Counted from the first letter of the stretch, positions 1 through 4,841 are shown. The stretch: 5,499 bases of DNA from Deltaproteobacteria bacterium (GCA_024277475.1 JAJRVC010000597.1:1-5499); one strand, 5' to 3'. Translations and numbers: made by a program. The notes: a model not told the origin generated them from the sequence alone.

Positions 1-46
1 GGGTTTACGTCTGCGAAGTACGAAAAGTACGTCTCAACGTAAACCC
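1..46. repeat. Perfect 10-bp inverted repeat at the left edge
   Basis: GGGTTTACGT at 1-10 is the exact reverse complement of ACGTAAACCC at 37-46, with 26 bases between. The interior holds two GTACG words (18-22 and 27-31) separated by AAAA, so a smaller internal pairing of GTAC with GTAC is also possible. There is no T-run after the right arm, so a simple intrinsic terminator is not supported. The element may continue to the left of the window. It could be a small palindromic repeat or the end of an upstream gene's 3' structure. Confidence 0.6.
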
Positions 47-102
47 TTGTGCGGCCTTGCTCAGAGAAAAAATTGCTCATTTCTGAATTGGAAACTTACG
101 CC

Positions 103-140
103 AGTGCCCATGGTTAAAAAAGGCTTCGTGGATGGGCACT
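103..140. repeat. Perfect 9-bp inverted repeat, 20-base loop
   Basis: AGTGCCCAT at 103-111 is the exact reverse complement of ATGGGCACT at 132-140. The loop contains a run of six A (115-121 region). The right arm is followed by TATCTAAATAA rather than a T-run, so this is not a typical terminator in the plus direction. Read on the minus strand, the A-run in the loop also does not sit where a terminator U-tract should. It is a hairpin-capable element of unknown role. Confidence 0.55.
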
Positions 141-190
141 ATCTAAATAATCGGACACTTCATATTCCAAAAGAAAGGACAATTAGGACA

Positions 191-220
191 CAGATTAACA
201 CGGATTAACACGGATTAAAA
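191..220. repeat. 10-bp tandem repeat, three units
   Basis: Three adjacent 10-mers, CAGATTAACA (191-200), CGGATTAACA (201-210) and CGGATTAAAA (211-220), differ at one or two positions. The unit length is close to one helical turn. An A/T-rich stretch with a run of seven T follows. This looks like a dispersed simple repeat, and no protein is encoded by it. Confidence 0.8.
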
Positions 221-299
221 AGAAAGTTTTTTTAGCCGGTAAACTATTCAACGAAGTCTGAAATTCTACGATATCGTCATGTTTGGTGGCGACAACCTC

Positions 300-327
300 T
301 TGAAAATGAATTTGAAGGTATTATACT
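300..327 (+). promoter_or_regulatory. Probable sigma-70 promoter of the 80-aa gene
   Basis: TTGAAA at 300-305 and TATACT at 322-327 are separated by 16 bases, close to the TTGACA/TATAAT consensus with 17-bp spacing. Transcription would start near 334, giving a leader of about 47 bases before the ATG at 381. This is a consensus match only; no start site is measured. Confidence 0.45.
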
Positions 328-380
328 CAAATAATGATTTACTGCATTGATTTTGATTCTTTCATATGAGGAGGGCTTCA

Positions 381-623
381 ATGATCCGAATAGCCAAACA
401 AACCCGGTTAAAACCACTGGACATCATCGTGCGCGCCTCTGATTTTTTTGGTAGGGGCGGGGAAGGGTTGGAAGAAAAAGAACGTAATCCATGCTGTATT
501 TCGTTCGAAGGGGCAGGTGGGTATGTGGCTGTTTCAGTGGTGGACGAAGATAAACACAGGATGATCGATGTCGAAACCAGGGAATTCGAATATCAGGTTA
601 AACGATTTTTGGAAACGATTTAA
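381..623 (+). CDS. Small 80-aa protein of unknown function
   Basis: This gene encodes a soluble 80-residue protein that I cannot assign to a named domain family. The start is placed at ATG 381, not at the earlier in-frame ATG 366. A perfect AGGAGG (369-374) lies 6 bases before 381, and the earlier ATG overlaps that ribosome binding site. Visible features are a basic N-terminus (about residues 1-18), a glycine-rich stretch at 24-29 (GRGGEG), a vicinal Cys-Cys at 38-39, the segment FEGAGGYV at 42-49, and an acidic/basic C-terminal helix-like part (about 65-80). There is no signal peptide or membrane segment. The layout (hydrophobic N-terminal stretch, central glycine-rich part, beta-like YVAVSVV) looks like a folded domain, not a chance frame. 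It converges with the flavoenzyme gene and has its own likely promoter, so a functional link to the transporter is not shown. Confidence 0.72.
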   Translation: MIRIAKQTRLKPLDIIVRASDFFGRGGEGLEEKERNPCCISFEGAGGYVAVSVVDEDKHRMIDVETREFEYQVKRFLETI

Positions 624-793
624 AACTATTCATTGAGGTGGGGCCATGGATGATTAGATAGTGACAACATGTTTCCCCATTTTACCCCCTTTTTTTGTAC
701 GCGTTCATGGGTTCAAAGGTTCAAGGTTCCATTCTTGTCCCTGGACTGCATTTGGGATGCGGATTTACGAGAAAAGCGTCAGCTTCGTCAAGC
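624..793. other. Convergent intergenic gap
   Basis: This gap separates the ends of the 80-aa gene and the flavoenzyme gene. It contains a C-run followed by seven T (685-696) and a GTTCA-based simple repeat (703-730). GGTGGGG (637-643) could pair with CCCCATT (675-681) with two wobbles, but the loop is over 30 bases, so no terminator is called. ACAACATGTT at 664-673 repeats ten bases of the palindrome at 2346-2357. Confidence 0.4.
703..730. repeat. GTTCA-based 7-8 bp tandem repeat
   Basis: The words GTTCATGG (703-710), GTTCAAAG (711-718), GTTCAAG (719-725) and GTTCC (726-730) follow one another directly. The same GTTCA theme appears in the opposite orientation at 2275-2298. It is non-coding and lies in the gap between two convergent genes. 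Confidence 0.65.
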
Positions 794-2098
794 CTACCCA
801 ATCACCGAAAAGCTGCTGTCCGGATTGATTTCTCTGAGACGTGAATAAAAACCCACATTAAACGATCTTGCAGTGTATTTCATATGGAACTGGACCGGAT
901 TTTGGTCATGGTCGAGCCCGGCCTCCACTTTATCTATCAGTTCAGCCATCATGACCCCCGCCACCGGGGCATTTTTGTACTGGTTTCCGGAAGAGCCGAT
1001 GGCCATGTAAAATCCGGGCAGATCCGATTTGTCGTAAATGGGAATCCAGTCATCCGTGACATCATAAAGGTCCACGACGCCCTGCATTTGATTCGGTACA
1101 CGCAGCCCCTCAATTCGCTGGGCTTCGCGCATGGCCTGGGCGGTCCACTGTTTGGTGAAACTGGTATCATAGTTATCCGGATCGACATACTCGCGCTCAT
1201 CGCACTCAGGGTCTTCCGAGCCCACCAGAATGTGATTGCCCGTCTCCGGTCTCGAATAGCAGCCGATATCGCCGTCGGAGATAATCATCCCTTCCTTTTG
1301 ATAATCGATGCCGTCAGGGGCGGGAACATGGCAGACCTCCTGGCGCAGGGCCCTGGTTTTGATTTTCATGCCTTCTTCCACACCGGCCATACGGTTGATG
1401 ATAGAGGAGTGGGGACCGGCGACATTGACCACGATGGGTGCATCGATCCGGGTTCCGTCCTTTAACGTAATTCCTGCCACCCGGCCGTTATCTTTTCGAA
1501 TATCGATCACTTCGGCGTTAAACATAAACTCTCCGCCTTTGGCTTCAGCCGCCCGCTGGAGGTTGTGGGTGGAAAGCTGTGGATCGCTGATATAGCCTGA
1601 TTCGGAAACAAAGATGGCTCCGGCCACAGCATTGTCGGTAGGCTTGCCAAAATCGAGGTCATCGGGCAGCTTGACCGGGAAGTACTTGCGAGTATCTAAA
1701 AAGGGAACTTTCTTTTTAATCCCCGCGATATCCAGTTCTTCGTATTCGACCCCGAGGTTATCGAGACTGGCCATGACGTTTTTAAGGTATTTGTTATGGG
1801 CGGTTTTCATCACCAGGCAGCCGGTATTGATGTAAGTTACCAGACCGAGCTCATCCTCAACCTCCAGGTATTCGGGCCAGTTGATCCAGTAATGATAGCC
1901 TTCACGGGCCATGGCCACTCCATCCGGTGTGGAGTAATGCAGGCGAATGATGGCACAGGAGCCGGAAGTGGAGCCATGGCCGGCTGATGGTAGCCTGTCC
2001 ACGCTGAGTGTTTTGTAGCCTTTCTTGGCCAGTTCAAAAGCAATGGCGGCACCGATGATGCCGACCCCTATGATAATAGCGTCATATTGTTTGTTCAT
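794..2098 (-). CDS. FAD-dependent oxidoreductase, DAO family
   Basis: This encodes a 434-residue cytoplasmic flavoenzyme expected to oxidise an amine C-N bond, as sarcosine oxidase beta subunits and dimethylglycine dehydrogenases do. The N-terminal dinucleotide-binding fold shows GVGIIG at 11-16, with an acidic residue ending strand 2 (D34). The HGSTSGSCAIIR block (41-52) is typical of FAD contacts in this family. NVAGPHS (225-231) is the second conserved FAD-side motif. The C-terminal part has SRP (282-284), DVTDDWIPIYD (346-356) and GSSGNQYKNAP (368-378), with K375 at the position of the conserved family lysine. The start is ATG at 2098-2096, because AGGAGG (2111-2106) lies 7 bases upstream. 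An in-frame ATG at 2122 would lie within the leader hairpin and is rejected. The stop is TAG. Divergence from the peptide-type importer suggests that the substrate is imported, but it cannot be named. D-amino acid or opine oxidation are alternatives. Confidence 0.9.
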   Translation of the reverse strand: MNKQYDAIIIGVGIIGAAIAFELAKKGYKTLSVDRLPSAGHGSTSGSCAIIRLHYSTPDGVAMAREGYHYWINWPEYLEVEDELGLVTYINTGCLVMKTAHNKYLKNVMASLDNLGVEYEELDIAGIKKKVPFLDTRKYFPVKLPDDLDFGKPTDNAVAGAIFVSESGYISDPQLSTHNLQRAAEAKGGEFMFNAEVIDIRKDNGRVAGITLKDGTRIDAPIVVNVAGPHSSIINRMAGVEEGMKIKTRALRQEVCHVPAPDGIDYQKEGMIISDGDIGCYSRPETGNHILVGSEDPECDEREYVDPDNYDTSFTKQWTAQAMREAQRIEGLRVPNQMQGVVDLYDVTDDWIPIYDKSDLPGFYMAIGSSGNQYKNAPVAGVMMAELIDKVEAGLDHDQNPVQFHMKYTARSFNVGFYSRLREINPDSSFSVIG

Positions 2099-2106
2099 GG
2101 ATACTC

Positions 2107-2174
2107 CTCCTAACCCGGACAAGCCGGGATTGAATATTGACGATTGAAGATTTGTGGTGTCGCTTCGCTCTGTC
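2107..2174 (-). repeat. Leader repeat, copy 1, with hairpin and Shine-Dalgarno
   Basis: Read on the minus strand, this repeat runs from a GACAGAGCGAAGC block (2174-2162) through CCACAAATCTTCAAT to CCCGGCTTGTCCGGG (2128-2114) and ends in TTAGGAG. It is the 5' leader of the flavoenzyme. CCCGG and CCGGG form a 5-bp stem with a CTTGT loop, two bases from the AGGAGG ribosome binding site. A second copy in the opposite orientation lies at 4778-4832. In the last 32 bases the two copies match at 30 positions. This copy carries about 14 extra bases (a CTTCAATCGTCAAT unit) that the other lacks. Confidence 0.75.
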
Positions 2175-2177
2175 TTT

Positions 2178-2193
2178 TCTATTAAAATCGATC
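2178..2193. repeat. 16-bp block inverted at 4600-4615
   Basis: TCTATTAAAATCGATC here is the perfect reverse complement of GATCGATTTTAATAGA at 4600-4615. It sits immediately upstream of leader repeat copy 1. The block contains ATCGAT and is followed by CGTTCGATCC. It appears to be a separate module of the dispersed repeat, because its orientation relative to the neighbouring TGAATATT module differs between the two places. Confidence 0.7.
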
Positions 2194-2274
2194 GTTCGAT
2201 CCTGTTGGCAATTATCTGGGGAAATTAGCATTTATAACGAAGACTTCGGACCTTTCATGCCTTCTTTTGTCCTT

Positions 2275-2298
2275 AACCCTGAACGTTGAACCCTGAAC
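2275..2298. repeat. AACCCTGAAC direct repeat
   Basis: AACCCTGAAC occurs at 2275-2284 and again at 2289-2298, a 14-base period. Flanking GTTGA (2285-2289) and TCAAC (2302-2306) can pair. On the opposite strand it reads GTTCAGGGTT twice, resembling the GTTCA repeat at 703-730. It is non-coding. Confidence 0.6.
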
Positions 2299-2345
2299 CT
2301 GTCAACGGTTACGCTATGGCATTATATGCAAACATTCAGTTTTTT

Positions 2346-2357
2346 ACAACATGTTGT
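2346..2357. promoter_or_regulatory. 12-bp perfect palindrome, possible operator
   Basis: ACAACATGTTGT is a perfect palindrome with no spacer, in the divergent spacer about 250 bases from the flavoenzyme start and about 195 bases from the ATPase start. Dyads of this size are typical of dimeric regulator sites, but no regulator gene is in the window. Ten of the twelve bases recur at 664-673, outside any obvious promoter, which weakens the operator reading. Confidence 0.3.
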
Positions 2358-2532
2358 CAGATAATGACCGTTAAGGGCCTAATATGACTACCGGGCCGCC
2401 TATTTTCTATTTAAGGATATAGTCTGTCAAGAAAATAGTTCACTAAGAATCACAAAATTGTTGAACAAGAGATTGTAATGGTTTACAAACTTAACCGGAT
2501 AAGACTCCTTTTCAAAATTTAAGCTTTATTAT

Positions 2533-2546
2533 AACAGGGGCCTGTT
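2533..2546 (+). promoter_or_regulatory. Inverted repeat overlapping the dppD ribosome-binding region
   Basis: AACAGG (2533-2538) and CCTGTT (2541-2546) flank GG. As RNA this gives a 5-bp stem with a GGGC loop. It contains the only purine-rich, Shine-Dalgarno-like run (AGGGG) before the ATG at 2553, and the gap from that run to the ATG is 12 bases, so initiation looks weak. It could limit translation or be a DNA operator. Both are inference. Confidence 0.35.
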
Positions 2547-2552
2547 TATTTT

Positions 2553-3533
2553 ATGGGTGACGTCGTATTAACCGTTGATAATCTCAAAACCTATTTTAGA
2601 GTGAAAGAGGGATTGGCCAGGGCTGTTGACGGGGTTTCATTCCAGATAAAGCGGGGGGAGACCCTGGGGTTGGTTGGAGAGTCTGGCTGCGGCAAAACGG
2701 TTTCTTCACTTTCCATTCTAAAGCTTCTTGAAATGCCGCCGGCCGAATTTCATTCAGGAAAAATCCTTTTTGAAGGACAGGATTTACTCACGTTTTCGGA
2801 ACAGCAGATGCGTAATATCAGAGGCAACTCTATCTCGATGATTTTCCAGGAGCCCATGACATCGCTTAATCCCATGCTTTCTATCGGTTTTCAGGTCGGA
2901 GAGGTCCTCATCAATCATGAGCGTTTAACCGCCAGACAAGCACGCTGCCGCACGGTTGAACTTTTGGAAATGGTGGGGATCCCTTCCCCCGCAAAACGAG
3001 CGACCGAATACCCGCACCAACTCAGCGGCGGCATGCGACAGCGGGTCATGATCGCGCTGGCGTTGGCCTGCAATCCCAGGGTGCTCATTGCAGACGAACC
3101 GACGACCGCCCTTGATGTGACTATCCAGGCTCAAATTCTGGAGTTGATGATAGATCTGCGTGAGAATCTGGGTACGAGCATTTTGTTGATTACCCACGAT
3201 CTCGGTGTCATAGCCGAAACTGCCCACCGGGTAGCTGTTATGTATGCCGGCAAAATTGTCGAAGAGGCAGAGGTCGGAACGATCTTTAAAAATCCGCTTC
3301 ACCCCTATACCCAGGGTCTTATGAAATCCATTCCGCGCATCAATGAATCCGGCAGTACGCGCAGGCTGGCGGAGATCCCGGGGTTGGTTCCCAATTTGTA
3401 TGATTTGCCGCCAGGGTGTTCATTTTTTGACCGTTGTCCTGTGGGCAGGGAGAAGTGTCGGACGACCAACTCCCAGCTGGTTGCCGTCGATGCGGGTCAC
3501 TCGGTAAGATGTTGGTTAGCTCAGAACGATTGA
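2553..3533 (+). CDS. dppD: Dipeptide/oligopeptide ABC importer ATPase, DppD/OppD type
   Basis: This is a 326-residue cytoplasmic ATPase that powers uptake through the permease pair. In order it shows Walker A GESGCGKT (42-49), Q-loop Q99, signature LSGGMRQR (157-164), Walker B VLIADEP (177-183) and switch H215. The family C-terminal extension follows, with [11 protein letters not shown] (247-257) and four cysteines at 289, 295, 302 and 320 (CX5CX6CX17C). That pattern matches the [4Fe-4S]-binding tail known from DppD-type ATPases. All catalytic residues are present and the length is normal. The start at ATG 2553 gives the usual N-terminus ([10 protein letters not shown]), although the ribosome binding site is weak. 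It is followed after 43 bases by the second ATPase, in one likely operon. Peptides are the commonest substrate, but nickel, glutathione, opines or sugars also occur in this subfamily. The symbol is by type, not by proven substrate. Confidence 0.95.
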   Translation: MGDVVLTVDNLKTYFRVKEGLARAVDGVSFQIKRGETLGLVGESGCGKTVSSLSILKLLEMPPAEFHSGKILFEGQDLLTFSEQQMRNIRGNSISMIFQEPMTSLNPMLSIGFQVGEVLINHERLTARQARCRTVELLEMVGIPSPAKRATEYPHQLSGGMRQRVMIALALACNPRVLIADEPTTALDVTIQAQILELMIDLRENLGTSILLITHDLGVIAETAHRVAVMYAGKIVEEAEVGTIFKNPLHPYTQGLMKSIPRINESGSTRRLAEIPGLVPNLYDLPPGCSFFDRCPVGREKCRTTNSQLVAVDAGHSVRCWLAQND

Positions 3534-3545
3534 AACTATTTGTAT

Positions 3546-3561
3546 CCGATCTTTTGGTCGG
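3546..3561 (+). other. Small hairpin before the dppF ribosome binding site
   Basis: CCGATC (3546-3551) and GGTCGG (3556-3561) pair in RNA as six base pairs with one G-U, closed by a TTTT loop. AAGGA (3563-3567), the likely ribosome binding site of the second ATPase, begins one base after the stem. No T-run follows, so it is not a terminator. Confidence 0.5.
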
Positions 3562-3576
3562 TAAGGATGCCTCGAA

Positions 3577-4551
3577 ATGCCGGAAATGCTGTTGGAAGTT
3601 GAAAACCTGAAAAAGCACTTCCCGATCAAACACGGACTGTTTTCAAAGATCGTCGGGAAGGTTCATGCCGTAGATGGAATCAGCTTGAGGATTCAGCGCA
3701 AACAGACGTTGGGACTGGTTGGCGAGAGCGGTTGCGGCAAAACAACGGCCGGCAAAACCATCCTGAAGCTCCTTGAGCCGACCAGCGGCACCATCCGCTA
3801 CGGCGGCGAGGACATCACCCGTTACAATCGCCATGAGATGAAATCGTTCAGGCGCAAGATGCAGATCATCTTCCAGGATCCATTTTCCTCTTTAAACCCC
3901 CGCCACACGGTGTCGTCAATTATTGCTGCGCCACTTGAAATTCATCAGTTGGCCCGGGGAAAGGAAATAGAAGAACGCATCACCGATCTGCTGAAGAAGG
4001 TTGGTCTGCCATCCGAGTCGATGCGGCGCTATCCCCATGAGTTCAGCGGCGGACAGCGTCAGCGCATCGGCATCGCCCGCTCATTGGCTGTGGAGCCGGA
4101 GCTTATTATCGCCGATGAGCCTGTTTCCGCACTGGATGTCTCTATTCAGGCCCAGATTCTAAACTTATTGCAGGATCTCCAGGATGAGCTCGGTTTGGCC
4201 TATATCATTATTGCCCACGATCTCAGCGTAATTCGTCACATTTCAAACCGGATAGCGGTGATGTACCTTGGCAGGATTGTAGAATCGGCGGCAAGCACCG
4301 AGTTTTACACGAACCCGCTTCACCCCTATAGTGAAGCTCTTCTTTCCGCGGTGCCAATCCCCGACCCCGCCATTAAGAAAAAGCGCATAACACTGAAAGG
4401 GGACGTTCCATCGCCGATTGATCCGCCTGCCGGCTGCCGTTTTCACCCGCGGTGTCCTTACCGGTTTGAGCCCTGTGATAAAGTGGAGCCCGAGTTAATT
4501 CAGGCCGACGGTGACCATATTGTCGCGTGTCATCTGAGACAGGAAAAATGA
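3577..4551 (+). CDS. dppF: Dipeptide/oligopeptide ABC importer ATPase, DppF/OppF type
   Basis: This 324-residue ATPase is the partner of the preceding one; the two form the heterodimeric motor of Dpp/Opp importers. Visible motifs are Walker A GESGCGKT (49-56), Q-loop Q100, signature FSGGQRQR (156-163), Walker B LIIADEP (176-182) and H214. The F-type features are the [11 protein letters not shown]-terminus (13-22), which differs from the D-type, and [13 protein letters not shown] (97-109). The C-terminal extension has [11 protein letters not shown] (246-256) and cysteines at 287, 293, 300 and 318, the same CX5CX6CX17C spacing as in the first ATPase, so an iron-sulfur cluster is possible here too. 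ATG 3577 is preceded by AAGGA at 9 bases. An ATG three codons later is possible but has worse spacing. The stop TGA (4549-4551) overlaps the start of a repeat module. Confidence 0.95.
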   Translation: MPEMLLEVENLKKHFPIKHGLFSKIVGKVHAVDGISLRIQRKQTLGLVGESGCGKTTAGKTILKLLEPTSGTIRYGGEDITRYNRHEMKSFRRKMQIIFQDPFSSLNPRHTVSSIIAAPLEIHQLARGKEIEERITDLLKKVGLPSESMRRYPHEFSGGQRQRIGIARSLAVEPELIIADEPVSALDVSIQAQILNLLQDLQDELGLAYIIIAHDLSVIRHISNRIAVMYLGRIVESAASTEFYTNPLHPYSEALLSAVPIPDPAIKKKRITLKGDVPSPIDPPAGCRFHPRCPYRFEPCDKVEPELIQADGDHIVACHLRQEK

Positions 4552-4630
4552 TTGAATATTTTCGATTGAATATTGAAAATTTATGGTTCGCCTTCGGCGG
4601 ATCGATTTTAATAGATCCGGATGAACCGGA
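4551..4630. repeat. Mosaic repeat with two small hairpins after dppF
   Basis: The left part has ATTGAATATT (4551-4560) and CGATTGAATATTGAA, resembling ATTGAATATTGACGATTGA at 2129-2147 in the same orientation. The right part, 4600-4615, matches 2178-2193 in the opposite orientation. Between them TTCGCC/GGCGGA (4587-4601) forms a six-pair stem with a TTC loop, followed by CGATTTTAATAG. TCCGG/CCGGA (4616-4630) is a second 5-bp stem. The first hairpin could act as a weak terminator, but the T-run is only four bases. Confidence 0.55.
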
Positions 4631-4645
4631 ACCAAACAAAAATTA

Positions 4646-4718
4646 ATCACGAAAACACGAAAACACGAAAAAAAGTCGACCTAAATTTCGTACTTTCCAG
4701 CTTTCGTATTTTCGTGAT
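4646..4718. repeat. 8-bp tandem repeat inside a 17-bp imperfect inverted repeat
   Basis: CACGAAAA occurs three times in tandem at 4648-4671. The block ATCACGAAAACACGAAA (4646-4662) is the reverse complement of TTTCGTATTTTCGTGAT (4702-4718) at 16 of 17 positions, with 39 bases between. Inner words CACGAAA (4664-4670) and TTTCGTA (4686-4692) can also pair. The whole resembles a small non-autonomous palindromic element. It carries no coding capacity and no visible target-site duplication. Confidence 0.65.
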
Positions 4719-4730
4719 GAAAAAATAGTT

Positions 4731-4758
4731 TTGCTATTAAATGCAAAAAAATTATAAC
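4731..4758 (+). promoter_or_regulatory. Possible promoter of the permease gene
   Basis: TTGCTA (4731-4736) and TATAAC (4753-4758) are separated by 16 bases. Transcription would begin near 4765, giving a leader of about 77 bases that contains the whole leader repeat. AATAG/CTATT (4724-4728 and 4734-4738) form a dyad over the -35 box. If real, it would let the permease be expressed apart from the two upstream ATPases. It is supported only by consensus match in an AT-rich stretch. Confidence 0.35.
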
Positions 4759-4777
4759 TAAGTGCCTATCAACAAAT

Positions 4778-4832
4778 GGCTGAGTGAAGCAACTTCCACA
4801 AATATTCAATTTCGGCTTGTCCGGGTTAGGAG
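4778..4832 (+). repeat. Leader repeat, copy 2, with hairpin and Shine-Dalgarno
   Basis: This runs from GGCTGAGTGAAGC (4778-4790) through CCACAAATATTCAAT to CGGCTTGTCCGGGTTAGGAG (4813-4832). It is homologous to the minus-strand leader of the flavoenzyme (2107-2174). At the stem, TTCGG here replaces CCCGG. Both pair with CCGGG, in this copy through two G-U pairs, so the 15-base hairpin (4811-4825) is retained in RNA. The AGGAG at the end (4828-4832) is the ribosome binding site of the permease, 9 bases before its TTG start. Confidence 0.75.
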
Positions 4833-4841
4833 AGTAATAGC

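Larger units (their letters stand above)
47..365. other. Non-coding spacer upstream of the 80-aa gene
   Basis: No convincing coding sequence is seen on either strand between the left edge and the small gene at 381. The stretch holds an inverted repeat at 103-140, a 10-bp tandem repeat at 191-220 followed by an A/T-rich tract, and a promoter-like pair near 300-327. It is clearly more AT-rich than the coding parts of the window. The 3' end of an upstream gene is not visible. Confidence 0.6.
2099..2552. other. Divergent regulatory spacer, flavoenzyme / transporter
   Basis: This 454-bp AT-rich spacer separates the minus-strand flavoenzyme from the plus-strand ATPase genes, so it should carry promoters for both. 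Next to the flavoenzyme are the repeat-derived leader (2107-2174) and a 16-bp block found inverted at 4600-4615. In the middle are a near-palindrome CGAAGACTTCG (2238-2248), the AACCCTGAAC direct repeat (2275-2298) and the palindrome ACAACATGTTGT (2346-2357). The right part has an A/T-rich run and an inverted repeat touching the ATPase start. No convincing -35/-10 pair is seen for either gene, and no gene is seen inside. Confidence 0.6.

Noticed and set aside
1..46. Integron attC site
   Set aside because: The arms lack the GTTRRRY/RYYYAAC core sites, and no integrase or cassette structure is seen.
191..220. CRISPR array
   Set aside because: The units are directly adjacent 10-mers with no spacers, and no cas gene is present.
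366..380. Earlier ATG at 366 for the 80-aa protein
   Set aside because: It overlaps its own would-be ribosome binding site. AGGAGG at 369-374 is correctly spaced for ATG 381.
637..696. Terminator between the convergent genes
   Set aside because: A possible 7-bp pairing needs two wobbles and a loop of about 31 bases. The T-run alone is not enough.
884..1465. Long plus-strand reading frames opposite the flavoenzyme (also 1308-1595, 1614-1835, 1796-1987)
   Set aside because: They lie wholly antisense to a gene with clear family motifs, have no ribosome binding site and show no recognisable protein features.
2099..2122. Longer flavoenzyme start at 2122
   Set aside because: It would place the start inside the leader hairpin. 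The AGGAGG at 2111-2106 serves ATG 2098, and the FAD-binding strand begins right after that start.
2314..2330. Sigma-54 promoter at TATGGCATTATATGCA
   Set aside because: GG and GC are only 8 bases apart; the -24/-12 elements require 10.
2925..3302. Minus-strand frames across the ATPase genes (also 3340-3633, 3643-3834, 4243-4446, 4373-4639)
   Set aside because: Antisense shadows of well-conserved ABC ATPases, with low-complexity and atypical composition.
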